Assembly (NCBI GenBank): GCA_003223515.1
Contig: QHVI01000024.1
Location: forward strand, 33,304 to 97,303
Source: Candidatus Angelobacter sp. Gp1-AA117
GTDB lineage: Bacteria; Acidobacteriota; Terriglobia; Terriglobales; Acidobacteriaceae
Reading direction: 5' to 3'
DNA: 64,000 bases
Part shown: in pieces, positions 16,618-25,205 of the stretch
Layout: the number at the start of each line of letters is the position of its first letter
Position numbering within the stretch: the first letter of the stretch is position 1
Translations under genes and position numbers: made by a program
The notes under the pieces: model-generated
Told to the model about the DNA's origin: nothing
The model's input: the letters and a program-made list of their open reading frames with translations, nothing else
The model's database searches: none

Positions 16618-16730
16618 GTGAGAACGCCTTGATGCAGCATGTTTGAATAAATATCCTCGGGGTTTCCTTCGGCTTCGCTCAGGACAAGCTCTCCGCTCCG
16701 TCCTCCCTCGGTCGGAATGACAGGGGGGTG
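16618..16730. repeat. R2 dispersed repeat
   Basis: Bases 16618-16641 are identical to 52482-52505 (24 bases, core GAACGCCTTGATGCAGCATG). Both are followed by similar TTGAAT, then TCGGGGTT, and a degenerate TCGGCTTCGCTCAGGACAAG / CGGAATGACAG stretch. The latter resembles the GTCATTCC...GCGAAGGA-type intergenic repeats common in Acidobacteriota. The gap 16460-16775 holds nothing else I can identify. Confidence 0.75.
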
Positions 16731-16775
16731 AGTAAATTCCCTATACATTAACGGAAAATGCTCTAATAGCCGAGG

Positions 16776-17138
16776 TTAATTGCTAGCTGCTAATGTCGCT
16801 TGTACTTTCCTGGGCAGCTTCGCCAGAACCAGTTGATACGATCCGCGAATCAGCTCTTTGATTTCGCTCTGGCGCAGAGCATCCATCTCTACCAGCGCTA
16901 CCCACTGATTTCTTGCCATGTAAGGGGCGGGAATGATCCCTTCAACTTCCACCAGCTCTGCGAATCTCTCAGGAGTGCATTTGAAAGAGACTTTGGCGCG
17001 GACATCCGGTTCCAGGCAGAGGACGCAATACATCTTGTCGCCGATCTGGAAAAGCAGATCGTTACCCCATTGAATCTTTTCAGTGGTGTGAGGGAGTGAA
17101 AGGCAGAACTTTCGTATCCATTCGATATGAGATGCCAT
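16776..17138 (-). CDS. MmcQ/YjbR family protein
   Basis: A 120-residue cytoplasmic protein of the MmcQ/YjbR fold (a double-wing, CyaY-like fold; biochemical role unknown). Conserved features are WIRKFCLSLPHTTEKIQWGN at the N-terminus, MYCVLCLEPDVRAKVSFKC in the middle and YMARNQWVALVEMDALRQSE, typical of the family, followed by a final helix (ELIRGSYQLVLAKLP). I chose ATG 17138 over the upstream 17150 start because the family begins just before SHIEW. The start codon lies inside a strong hairpin (17136-17170). It sits 53 bases after the TPR gene in the same direction and could be its downstream partner. Confidence 0.87.
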   Translation of the reverse strand: MASHIEWIRKFCLSLPHTTEKIQWGNDLLFQIGDKMYCVLCLEPDVRAKVSFKCTPERFAELVEVEGIIPAPYMARNQWVALVEMDALRQSEIKELIRGSYQLVLAKLPRKVQATLAASN

Positions 17139-17170
17139 GACCGCAAGCACTATAAAGGCTTGCGGTCATG
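17136..17170 (-). promoter_or_regulatory. hairpin covering the mmcQ-like start codon
   Basis: CATGACCGCAAGC (17136-17148) and GCTTGCGGTCATG (17158-17170) are perfect 13-base complements with a 9-base loop. On the minus strand the start codon of the MmcQ-like gene is the end of this stem. There is no T-run after it, so it is more likely to affect translation or act as a processing site than to be an intrinsic terminator. Confidence 0.6.
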
Positions 17171-17191
17171 CCGGCAAACAGGTCTTACGAG

Positions 17192-18685
17192 CTATTTCTT
17201 GGATATAACTGCGCCGTCTTTGGAGTGTAGTTCAGGGAAAACCATCGCTTCCTCTACGCTGGGTATGCGCCAGATCATGAGCTTTTTACGCAATGCCTGG
17301 GCTTTATCTTTGGTGCCGCTCTTGTCGTATGCAGCAAGCAGCACCTTCATCGTCAGCGGGTTGGCAAAATCCTGCTCGAGATGAGAGATGGCGTCAGGAT
17401 ACTTCTCCTGCGCCAGAAGAACGGTTCCAGCAGCGCCATGGTAGGTGCGCTCAATGCTAATGCTGGCGCCTGCATTCACCATCTGTTCCAGCTTCTCGAC
17501 AGCCTTGTGACCAGCCGCGAAATCATGGGCTGAAGATGCGCGTTCGGCGCGTACACGCCAGATGCGGGCAAGCTCTTCATCAAGGTCGCCTTTGGGCACG
17601 GCGTTTTTCTTTGACATCAACAGCCCTTCAGCCACATTGAGGTTATCTGCCACGTCTTCATCCTTGTACATGGCCATAATGCGGTAGGCGCGGGCTTGCC
17701 ATATCCACTGTTTCATGGCCTCGGCTTGGTCGGCGGCCTCTGTGTAAGCTTTGTCGGCCTTATCGTACTGCTTGTCACGCAGGTAGGTCATGGCTGACTT
17801 CTGCAAATATTCAGCCTTCACACCGTCACTGGGCGCATCATGGATCGCCTTGGCGTATTCTTCACGGGCCTTCTCTTCCTGGCCCATCACGGCGTAAGTC
17901 TCGCCCAGTTCCTTCTGCGAGATATAAAACGTCGGGTCCATCTTCAGCGCCAAGCGGTAATGCGTGAGCGCCTCTTCATAGCGCCCGGAAAGGCGCAGCA
18001 TCTCGGCGTAAGAATCGTGCGGATTCGGCTCGTTGGGAAGCAGCTTCACATATTTCCCAGTGGCTTCCAGAGCCCTGGCGTAGTCGCCCCGGCGCGAATA
18101 GAGATAGCCCATCTGGTTGTAAGCGGTGGCGTAGTTCGGATCTTCGGCCAGTGCCCTGAGCGTAAGCTTTTCCGCGAGATCATACTGATCCTGCTTGTAG
18201 AGCCAATAGGCGACAAGGAAATTCAGCCGCTTATCACGCGGATACATGGCCAGCAGGTCGTTCATGGCGGAAATCCCCTCCACGTAACGGCTCTCGTGGG
18301 TGGCCACCATCCAGCGGACCATCAGTTGCTCCGCAGGAGAGACCTCGCTCATGGTGGCCTTGGCCTGGGCACGATGGGCGCTCTCTTCCGCAGGGTCGGT
18401 GGTGGTCATGCAGATCCAGGCATAGGCCACGGCCATTTTGGGATCGAGTTTCACCGCTTCATGCCAGTCATTCAGAGCCAGATTCCAGCGGTGGTTCTCG
18501 TAATGCACCATGCCATTTTCATAATAGCGTGCAGCCGCCGCGGAAGAGGTGGTTACCGGCATGGTCTGCGCCGGCTCTTTTTCTGCCGGGGCCCTGGTGC
18601 TCTTCTTTGTCTGCCCGGCAACAGCCAGAGTACACAGCATGGAGATCATGAGCAGAACCAGCAAGGTCTGGGGGAGCGGGTTCAT
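17192..18685 (-). CDS. exported TPR-repeat protein
   Basis: A 497-residue secreted or periplasmic tetratricopeptide protein of unknown partner. ATG 18685 is preceded by AGGA at seven bases and gives a normal signal peptide (LLVLLMISMLCTLAVAGQ). TPR units cover most of the chain; a clear one is EDPNYATAYNQMGYLYSRRG, then DYARALEATGKYVKLLPNEP, and YEEALTHYRLALKMDPTFYI. The Ala/Pro-rich segment after the signal peptide is a linker. It is clearly paralogous to the protein at 20701-22149 (shared LLPNE.NP.DS.AE and LGETYAVMG-like blocks). Its start lies 13 bases after the stop of the PstS-like gene, indicating an operon. Confidence 0.88.
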   Translation of the reverse strand: MNPLPQTLLVLLMISMLCTLAVAGQTKKSTRAPAEKEPAQTMPVTTSSAAAARYYENGMVHYENHRWNLALNDWHEAVKLDPKMAVAYAWICMTTTDPAEESAHRAQAKATMSEVSPAEQLMVRWMVATHESRYVEGISAMNDLLAMYPRDKRLNFLVAYWLYKQDQYDLAEKLTLRALAEDPNYATAYNQMGYLYSRRGDYARALEATGKYVKLLPNEPNPHDSYAEMLRLSGRYEEALTHYRLALKMDPTFYISQKELGETYAVMGQEEKAREEYAKAIHDAPSDGVKAEYLQKSAMTYLRDKQYDKADKAYTEAADQAEAMKQWIWQARAYRIMAMYKDEDVADNLNVAEGLLMSKKNAVPKGDLDEELARIWRVRAERASSAHDFAAGHKAVEKLEQMVNAGASISIERTYHGAAGTVLLAQEKYPDAISHLEQDFANPLTMKVLLAAYDKSGTKDKAQALRKKLMIWRIPSVEEAMVFPELHSKDGAVISKK

Positions 18686-18698
18686 GGTGTGGTCCTGG

Positions 18699-19148
18699 TT
18701 AGTTGCCATGGAATAGATACCCCTGTTCGAACGGAAGCTTGCCATCAATCTTTAAAACCTTTACGGCGCTGTTAATGGAGTAAACATTCACGAAGCCGAT
18801 AGATCCGGGATGCTCTGCCACCGCCTTCATCACGTTTTCGTCGGAATCCACGGTGAGGATGTTGGCTTTGTGAGAAGCCAGCAGCGCCTTCACGTCATCA
18901 GGCGTGAGCTTGTAAATCTTCAGGAGCACCAACTGGCCATCCGCCGAGGACGGGTCCGGCAGGAAGATGGTAATTTTCTTTCCGTCTGGCCACTTCGGCG
19001 TGTCAGTCTTCAGCAATTTCAGCAGGTCAGTGCTGCTGACACTGGAAGAGGAGTTAGTCTTGTCGGTAATCACGGCCAGTTCACGCGCCAGGCACGCCTG
19101 CGTGACCCACAAGCCCAGAAATAGCAGTACTATTCTCGTTTTTCGCAT
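18699..19148 (-). CDS. exported PstS-like (phosphate-binding-type) protein, single lobe
   Basis: A 149-residue exported protein with signal peptide IVLLFLGLWVTQACLARE. The rest resembles part of a PstS-type substrate-binding fold: LAVITDKTNSSSSVSSTDLL near the start, WPDGKKITIFLPDPSSADG, then AVAEHPGSIGFVNVYSINSA, where GSIGF is the common end-motif of such proteins. It is about half the usual length, so it probably does not form a full two-lobe binding protein, and no ABC transporter genes are near. Similar short proteins often accompany TPR proteins or TonB receptors. It starts the unit that continues into the TPR gene. Confidence 0.8.
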   Translation of the reverse strand: MRKTRIVLLFLGLWVTQACLARELAVITDKTNSSSSVSSTDLLKLLKTDTPKWPDGKKITIFLPDPSSADGQLVLLKIYKLTPDDVKALLASHKANILTVDSDENVMKAVAEHPGSIGFVNVYSINSAVKVLKIDGKLPFEQGYLFHGN

Positions 19149-19378
19149 ACGCCTTTCGGACTGGTAGAGAATTAGAGGATATTGGACTCCATCACGGCGG
19201 GAGGAACAATATGACGGTAGTAACGTAGCATTGAGCTTTTAGCTTCTTCTCCGCTCAACGACGAATTCTTGAGCGCAGCCGGGCGGCTGCGCTCAAGAGA
19301 TATTGTCACTTTGCTTGCGGCCCTGCCGCGCTGTGGTGAACGCCTTTGGTTTCCGATTTGGCGATCTTCCATTCCCGA

Positions 19379-20404
19379 TCAATTCAACTCAGTGTTGATC
19401 AGGTTGGCCAGGCGCTCACCGGCCAGGGCTACGCGAGCGTCGGCGATCTTATGGGCCTGGGTTTTGTACTCGTCTGTAAGGGTAAAAGGCCCGGGGCCAG
19501 GGCCAGGGCCAATGGGATTTTTGTAGACGAAGTTCTGGGCAAGATCAAAGCTTTCGCTAATCCAGTCTGAGGCATCGGTCTTAGCGGCCAATACCGGATC
19601 AGCCGGAGGCAGCGCCTTGGCGTAATTGATGACTGCATTCAGGTCGTTGCTATCGCCGGGCAGGCCGTCCCAGAAGGCATGCAGCTCTTTGCTGGGATCA
19701 TTCAGCTTGACGTTGTTGCCGCCATTATCGCCCTTGGGGGCACCCGAGCTGACCCGCGTGGTGGCATGCAGCGGCTGGTGCACGTCTCCTACCAGGTGCA
19801 GGAGCCATATCAGGTCATAAGACTTGAGCGCCTCAATCCTCTCTGCCTCTTTGTCCACTCTCACTCCATGGCCCTTCTTCTTGGTTCCCGTAGATTTCTT
19901 CGGCGCAGGCACAAGCGTAAGAGTCTGGCGACAGACGGCGATCTCCGTTTCCGCGTTAGTGGTAGGGATCGGGACGAGCGGCGTGCCGTCCTGCGAAAAT
20001 GGCGTATCGATAAAGTGCCAATATTTATGCAGGTGTAGATCGCTGTATCCCTGGTTCAGCCACTGCGTCCCGTCGGTGGGCGGAATATTGCCCCCGGCAG
20101 CGCCGTCCGGCAGGTTATAAGCCGTGTCTTCCTTGATCTGGTCCGGCCACGTGGCGGCGATCATGAACAGCATCATATCCTGCTGGTCGGCGGGCGTCCC
20201 GGCGGGAATCATCGTTTTCCATTTCGTCTTGTAATAAGGATTTTTCTTCAACAGAGCGGCCACCCGGGCCTTCTTCTCCGGCGTAAGCTTCTGGTATGCC
20301 ACGTAAGCCACGGCCATGTGGCCAAAACTGAACCATGCCTGTGAAGTGGAGCTGAAAAAAACCAGACACGCGGTTAGAGCAGCAAGATAACGCAGCTTGG
20401 TCAT
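19379..20404 (-). CDS. exported S1/P1-type nuclease
   Basis: Predicted periplasmic zinc-dependent nuclease degrading single-stranded DNA and RNA, 341 residues. ATG 20404 has a strong GGGGGAAG ribosome site and gives a signal peptide ending SSTSQAWFSFGH; in this family the mature protein starts with the Trp that binds zinc (W of AWFSFGHMA). Other zinc-site segments are ATWPDQIKED, LHKYWHFID, IWLLHLVGDVHQPLH and GDNGGNNV with LHAFWDG. Near the C-terminus a GPGPGPGP run is encoded by tandem GGCCAGG units (19490-19510), an insertion that may vary in length. No operon partner is evident. Confidence 0.93.
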   Translation of the reverse strand: MTKLRYLAALTACLVFFSSTSQAWFSFGHMAVAYVAYQKLTPEKKARVAALLKKNPYYKTKWKTMIPAGTPADQQDMMLFMIAATWPDQIKEDTAYNLPDGAAGGNIPPTDGTQWLNQGYSDLHLHKYWHFIDTPFSQDGTPLVPIPTTNAETEIAVCRQTLTLVPAPKKSTGTKKKGHGVRVDKEAERIEALKSYDLIWLLHLVGDVHQPLHATTRVSSGAPKGDNGGNNVKLNDPSKELHAFWDGLPGDSNDLNAVINYAKALPPADPVLAAKTDASDWISESFDLAQNFVYKNPIGPGPGPGPFTLTDEYKTQAHKIADARVALAGERLANLINTELN

Positions 20405-20700
20405 GGAACTTCCCCCTCGAACTTGAAACCGCCAGGAATGAGCCCCGGCCACGGCGTCGTTGCGCGTGGCCGCGCCCCCCTCGAAATCCTTACGATTCCT
20501 GATTACTAGTGATCATTGTTGTACAAGTGTTACAGAGGATTTTAGTACTGAATTCAGAAAAGCCGAATCTTTGCAGTCAACATTTCGAATGGCAAGAATC
20601 CGGGCCCTCTTCAGCATACGAGTATTGAATAGCAGTTTTGTCCTTCCCGTTACCTCTGTAACTTGTCCGCGCTATCGCTTTACCTTCTACTACTTCCTGC

Positions 20701-22149
20701 ATGCCTTTCCTGCGCCTTCGCACGCTTGTTCTAACCTTCATTTCATTGCTGGCGCTCTCTTGCGCTTACGCTCAGCAGGAAGTTACAACCAAGTCAGACA
20801 AAGCTCGTGCCTTCTTTGAACAGGGCATGGCCAAAATGGAGACGCTGCACTGGGAAGAAGCGCTGGAGGAATGGCGGCACGCCACGCAGGCTGATCCGCA
20901 GTTTGCGCTGGCACATACTTTTCTCGCCATGCTGTCCCGCGATCCGGTAGAACAGGCGGCTGAACGCGAAGAAGCGCTCGCCAACCGCAAATTTGCCGGA
21001 CCGGAAGAGCAGCTCATCGTCGACTGGATCGCGAATGCAGGGCAGAGTCACTGGATTCCCGCCATTCAGGCAATGAATGAGGCCATCTACCGCTATCCTG
21101 ATGACAAGCACCTGGCATGGTTTGCCGGTTTGTGGCTGGAAAACCAGCGGCAGTCGGAGCGCGCCATATCGCTCTTCGAACGCGCCAATAAGATTGATCC
21201 GAAATTTGCCGATCCTTTGAACCAGGCAGCGTACTGCTACGCCCGGCTCGGCAACTTCGATAAGGCATTTGACAACATGCAGCGCTACGCAGAGCTGCTT
21301 CCCAACGAAGCCAACCCGCAGGACTCTCTGGCAGAAATCTCGCGCATGGCCGGCAGGTTCGATGTGGCGCTCGAGCATTATCATCAGTCATTGAAAATCG
21401 ATCCGGGATTCATTGAGTCACAAGTTGGCCTGGGCGACACTTACGCGGTGATGGGAGAAGAGACAAAAGCCCGCGCCGAGTACGCCATTGCCATTCAGAA
21501 GGCGACCACCCGCGTGCAAAGCATCAATTTTGCCATGCAGTCGGCGGCCACGTACGCGCGCGAACAGGATTTCACCAAGGCCGACGCGGCCTTCACCGAA
21601 GTAGCCCAGCAGGCCCACAGAAAAGATTTAGGAGCGCTGGAAGCCGAAACCTGGCGCAGGATGTCCGTCTACCAGAAGAACAATGCGCGAGCCATGGAGT
21701 TGCTCAAGAAAGCAGAAGCCGCGCTTCATGAAAAACATGAGATGACGGCTGCAGCCCGTGACCAGGAACTGGCTACAATCCTGCGCACGCGCACAGGCCG
21801 TGCCATCCATGATGGCAGCATGTCTGCGGCCCTGAACTCATTAAAGCAGCTTCAGGAGCTGGCCGATACCAACAACAGCGGGCTGGTGCAGGCTGCTTAT
21901 AACGGCGCCTGGGGAGCCGTTTTGCTTGCCCAGGGAAAATACGAAGAAGCCATTTCCCATCTGGAAGAAGATGAAGGCAGCCCATTCTCACTGCAGCGGC
22001 TGATCGTGGCTTACCAGAAAGCAGGATCAAAAGAGCTGGCCGGCCGCATGTCGCAAAGACTTTCCAATCTCTACGAGCCCACCATTGAACAGGCCATTAT
22101 TGTTCCAGAGTTCCGCAAGAGCCTGATTGCCATGAAAGATAAGAACTGA
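20701..22149 (+). CDS. exported TPR-repeat protein
   Basis: A 482-residue protein with signal peptide (LRTLVLTFISLLALSCAYAQ) and TPR units along the whole chain, for example FFEQGMAKMETLHWEEALEE, AISLFERANKIDPKFADPLN and FDVALEHYHQSLKIDPGFIE. It aligns with the protein at 17192-18685 in order and spacing, so the two flanking genes of the S1/P1 nuclease are a paralogous pair on opposite strands. The catalytic role, if any, is unknown; such proteins usually scaffold envelope complexes. A hairpin terminator follows the stop. Confidence 0.88.
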   Translation: MPFLRLRTLVLTFISLLALSCAYAQQEVTTKSDKARAFFEQGMAKMETLHWEEALEEWRHATQADPQFALAHTFLAMLSRDPVEQAAEREEALANRKFAGPEEQLIVDWIANAGQSHWIPAIQAMNEAIYRYPDDKHLAWFAGLWLENQRQSERAISLFERANKIDPKFADPLNQAAYCYARLGNFDKAFDNMQRYAELLPNEANPQDSLAEISRMAGRFDVALEHYHQSLKIDPGFIESQVGLGDTYAVMGEETKARAEYAIAIQKATTRVQSINFAMQSAATYAREQDFTKADAAFTEVAQQAHRKDLGALEAETWRRMSVYQKNNARAMELLKKAEAALHEKHEMTAAARDQELATILRTRTGRAIHDGSMSAALNSLKQLQELADTNNSGLVQAAYNGAWGAVLLAQGKYEEAISHLEEDEGSPFSLQRLIVAYQKAGSKELAGRMSQRLSNLYEPTIEQAIIVPEFRKSLIAMKDKN

Positions 22150-22174
22150 GTTTCTTCCGGTTGCCTGCCACCAC

Positions 22175-22207
22175 GGTCCGCCAATTCCGGAGGCGGACCG
22201 GCTTTTC
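22175..22207 (+). terminator. hairpin terminator after the TPR gene
   Basis: GGTCCGCC (22175-22182) pairs with GGCGGACC (22192-22199), followed by GGCTTTTCC. It lies 26 bases beyond the TPR stop. Confidence 0.7.
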
Positions 22208-22644
22208 CTTGACTCCTTTGCGTCCTTTCCGCCCTTTGCATTATTAACGCGTTCGAATTCTTCTCTGCTTGCGACGAATTCTCCCGCGCAGCGAAGGATG
22301 GGTGCGGTCCATAGGGAGCAATACACCGCCAAATTCATACATCAACCTACTTTTGTTACCTTTCGCGTCCTTTGCGTCCTCTGCACTACAGTTCGTCAAA
22401 TTCTTCTCGACTCACGAAGATTTATCCCTCGCAGCCGAGCTGCGCCGCCGGTAGACCGGATTGAATAATCTGTGAGTTTGGCCGCAATGAAAAACCTGTG
22501 AGCCGCGCTTCCGCACGTCTCAGAGACGGTGCTGAGCACCGTCTCTACGGCAATCATTCCTTTACGCTTCTGAAAGAAACTCACAGGCCAGGGCGGCTGC
22601 GCTCCATAATGATTTTCGTTTTTGGTTGCGGCTCTGCTGTGTCT
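22208..22644. repeat. gene-free gap with R4 repeats and a 25-base palindrome
   Basis: Two R4 motifs are visible (CCTTTGCGTCCTTTCCGCCC at about 22217-22236 and TTTCGCGTCCTTTGCGTCCT at about 22361-22380). Each is followed by a similar TTCGAATTCTTCTC / TCAAATTCTTCTCGACTC segment, so the unit appears to be duplicated. A perfect palindrome AGAGACGGTGCT-G-AGCACCGTCTCT lies at 22522-22546. No reading frame here looks like a gene. Confidence 0.65.
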
Positions 22645-23409
22645 CTACTCTTGCAGGCTGAAGGCCGCCTTGATTCCTGCTACTTCGAAGATGTCGCCTT
22701 CTTTTAACTCATGCTGGCCGGAGACGTCTTCGCTGTTGACCTTGAGTTTCGATTTTTCGTCAGAAGGCGAAATGAAATATTTGTTGTCACGCCGGCTGAT
22801 GAGCGCGGCCGTCTTAGGCTTAAAAAATCCCTTCAACCGGATGGTGGCCATGGCGGATCGGCCGATCATCGCCATCTTTCCGGTCAACACATAGCGCGGT
22901 TGATCCGTGCGTCCTTCCAGGATATTGAGCATGCCGACGCGTTCTTTGCCGCAGTCCGCATGACTGATGGGTTTTGAAAGCCCCAGCGGGCCTGAGGCTG
23001 CATTGGGCGTTGCCTTGGCTGCAATGATCTCCTGCGCTTTCTTAGTATCGAGCACCACGGTTTCGTCGAGCTTGGGCGCAGCGGGAACCTCGGCGACCGG
23101 GGCGCCGGCAAAGGGCTTGAATCCTTCATCCTTGAACTGTACAAAGTGTTTGCCGATGGCGATCTGGTCCCCATCGCGCAGGGTGGCTTTACCGACGCGC
23201 TGGCCATTGACCCATGTGCCGTTCAGCGAGCCCAGGTCTTCGATGACGTAATGATCCTTCTCCCAGTAGATTTTTGCATGGCGGGCGGAGACGGCAAGAT
23301 TATCGATCTGGAAAGAGTTATCCGGCATACGGCCAATGGTGAAGACTGCTGTGGTCAGATTGGCCTCCTGCAGGGTAGCCTTCTCAAACTTCAGATAGAG
23401 TTTTGCCAT
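22645..23409 (-). CDS. FHA domain protein
   Basis: A 254-residue cytoplasmic protein predicted to bind phosphothreonine peptides. ATG 23409 has an excellent GGAGGA site and lies inside the end of the upstream PP2C gene. The N-terminal FHA domain (about residues 5-95) has all family marks: FTIGRMPDNSFQIDN, VSARHAKIYWEKD, then DLGSLNGTWVNGQRV and GDQIAIGKHFVQF. A second FHA-like half at the C-terminus has MAMIGRSAMATIRLKGFF and ALISRRDNKYFISP but lacks the SRxH and LNGT residues, so it is probably degenerate. With the PP2C upstream it suggests a Ser/Thr phosphorylation circuit, although no kinase gene is seen here. Confidence 0.9.
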   Translation of the reverse strand: MAKLYLKFEKATLQEANLTTAVFTIGRMPDNSFQIDNLAVSARHAKIYWEKDHYVIEDLGSLNGTWVNGQRVGKATLRDGDQIAIGKHFVQFKDEGFKPFAGAPVAEVPAAPKLDETVVLDTKKAQEIIAAKATPNAASGPLGLSKPISHADCGKERVGMLNILEGRTDQPRYVLTGKMAMIGRSAMATIRLKGFFKPKTAALISRRDNKYFISPSDEKSKLKVNSEDVSGQHELKEGDIFEVAGIKAAFSLQE

Positions 23410-24062
23410 TGTGGTCCTCCGGAGAACCAGCGCTGCGCTATCTTCTTGTACCACGGCTGCTCCATTATTTTAAGAAGCAGGCAGGTAATGTTATCGTCAC
23501 CGCCCCGCCGGCGGGCCATCTGTATGAGCGCATCACATGCCATTTCCAGGGTTTCAGCCGAATTTACGATCTTGAGTATCTCCTCGTCCTTTGCATACTT
23601 GGTCAGGCCATCCGAGGTCATCAGCACCACGTCACCGGCGAGCACCACCAGGTCTTCCACGTCCGGCTGCACCTCTTCTTCTGAACCGAGGGCGCGCAGA
23701 ATAATGTGCTGGTTGGTGGAGCGCTCCGCCTCTTCGCGCGTAATGTATCCACGCCGCAACTGCTCCATGACCAGCGAATGGTCCTGGGTGAGTTGCTGAA
23801 TCGACCCCTGGCGCACCAGGTAGATGCGGCTGTCACCCACATGTGCAATACAAAGCGCGTTGTCTTTCACCAGTGCTTCGCGGAAGTAATTCAGCAGCAC
23901 ATCCACGCCAATTTTGCTCGCGACCTCACCGGCAGCCTGTCCACCCATGCCATCACAAACCACAAAGATTCCATAACGCGCGTCATAGCCGAAGTTATCT
24001 TCGTTGTTGGTGCGCACACAGCCTACATCAGTTTTTCCTGCTACCTCAACGGCTAGTGTCAT
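23391..24062 (-). CDS. PP2C-family Ser/Thr phosphatase with internal deletion
   Basis: A 223-residue PPM-type phosphatase removing phosphate from Ser/Thr residues. Visible motifs are TNNEDNFGYD, the metal-binding VCDGMGGQAAGEVAS, IAHVGDSRIYL, LTSDGLT-like MTSDGLTKY and GGDDNITCLL. The chain passes directly from VLLNYFREA to LVKDNALCIAHVGDSR. Family members normally have about 45-50 further residues there, including the helix leading to the MGTT-type motif, so an in-frame internal deletion is likely. Loss of this core helix and strand may impair folding or activity. It overlaps the FHA gene by 19 bases, indicating a coupled operon. The start ATG has only a weak ribosome site. Confidence 0.85.
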   Translation of the reverse strand: MTLAVEVAGKTDVGCVRTNNEDNFGYDARYGIFVVCDGMGGQAAGEVASKIGVDVLLNYFREALVKDNALCIAHVGDSRIYLVRQGSIQQLTQDHSLVMEQLRRGYITREEAERSTNQHIILRALGSEEEVQPDVEDLVVLAGDVVLMTSDGLTKYAKDEEILKIVNSAETLEMACDALIQMARRRGGDDNITCLLLKIMEQPWYKKIAQRWFSGGPQWQNSI

Positions 24063-24215
24063 GTGGTTTGTCGCTACAGCCCATTATTTCAAACACAACT
24101 CATGTAGCTTCCGGAACCGGAAGAAAGGTACTAGTGGGGGATTGTGGCGATTGTACTCAGAAGGTTCGCGCGTTGGCAATGGAAAAGCAGCCTCGCAGAT
24201 ATCTACTAAGCTGCT

Positions 24216-25205
24216 TCAGCCGCCAATATGAACCATGCTGCGGGAAGGCTTCTCGAAACCCGGCTCTCCGATATGGTGGCGGGCTTCTTTCTTGTCCACG
24301 ACTGAATGTATGTAGCCGGCCAGCTCAGTATCGCTTGCCCCTGCATTCAGGCGGGCAGCCAGATCGTGATCGAAGAGGGAAAAGAGGCAGGTGCGGATTT
24401 TGCCGTCAGAGGTCAGACGGATGCGAGAGCAATGTCCGCAAAACGGGTGCGACACGGGAGCAATAATACCGATCTCGCCTAGACCATCATCAAAGGTGTA
24501 GCGCCGGGCGGTCTCACTCAGGCTGTTGGCAAGCTGGCGCACTGGACGAAAACTGTTCAGTGCTTCAAGAATCTCGTCCATGGCGACCACCACCACCGGA
24601 GACCATACCCGGTCTTCTTCCAGAGGCATGAACTCGATGAAGCGGACCACCACGCCTTCTTCCCGCGAGAAGCGCGCAAACTCAACGATCTGGTCTTCAT
24701 TGAAGCCACGCAGCAGCACGCAGTTAACCTTTACCGGATCGAGTCCAGCGCGGCGGGCAGCGCGAATTCCAGCCAGCACGTTATCGAACCCGTTCGACAC
24801 CCGGGTAATCTTCGCGAACTTCACCGGATCAACAGCATCCATGCTGACAGTCACGCGCCGCAATCCGGCTTCTTTCAACGGCTGAGCCAGACCGGCAAGC
24901 AGGTGTCCATTGGTAGTGATGGCAAGATCGAGCGGCTCGCCCTCCAGGGTGCGCAGTTTCGACAATTCGCGGACGAACTCCACCACGCCTTTACGCAACA
25001 GTGGCTCGCCGCCGGTGATGCGCACCTTCTCAATGCCAAGCTGCACAAAAACGCGCACGATGCGCTGGTAGTCGGCGATGGGAAGCTCGGAATAAATCGC
25101 ACCATCGTTGCCGGTGCGGCAATAAACACAGCGGTAGTTGCAGCGGTCGGTAATGCTGACCCGCAGGTCGGTAATGAAGCGGCCGTGTTTGTCGCGAAGG
25201 CGCAT
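24216..25205 (-). CDS. moaA: GTP 3',8-cyclase MoaA
   Basis: First enzyme of molybdenum cofactor synthesis: a radical-SAM protein that converts GTP to 3',8-cyclo-GTP before MoaC acts. From ATG 25205 it is 329 residues, the usual length. The first [4Fe-4S] site is C22-N-Y-R-C26-V-Y-C29. ITGGEPLLRKGV and MDAVDPVKFAKITR are SAM-domain landmarks. The second cluster site is FCGHCSRIRLTSDGKIRTC, and the chain ends SRSMVHIGG with the essential C-terminal GG. The reading frame extends upstream to 25388, but that part lacks family similarity, so the internal ATG is preferred; its ribosome site is weak. No other molybdopterin genes are in the window. Confidence 0.95.
   Translation of the reverse strand: MRLRDKHGRFITDLRVSITDRCNYRCVYCRTGNDGAIYSELPIADYQRIVRVFVQLGIEKVRITGGEPLLRKGVVEFVRELSKLRTLEGEPLDLAITTNGHLLAGLAQPLKEAGLRRVTVSMDAVDPVKFAKITRVSNGFDNVLAGIRAARRAGLDPVKVNCVLLRGFNEDQIVEFARFSREEGVVVRFIEFMPLEEDRVWSPVVVVAMDEILEALNSFRPVRQLANSLSETARRYTFDDGLGEIGIIAPVSHPFCGHCSRIRLTSDGKIRTCLFSLFDHDLAARLNAGASDTELAGYIHSVVDKKEARHHIGEPGFEKPSRSMVHIGG

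Noticed and set aside
19490..19515. Tandem GGCCAGG repeat considered as a regulatory or mobile repeat
   Set aside because: It is in frame inside the S1/P1 nuclease gene and encodes a GPGPGP run, so it is coding low complexity.
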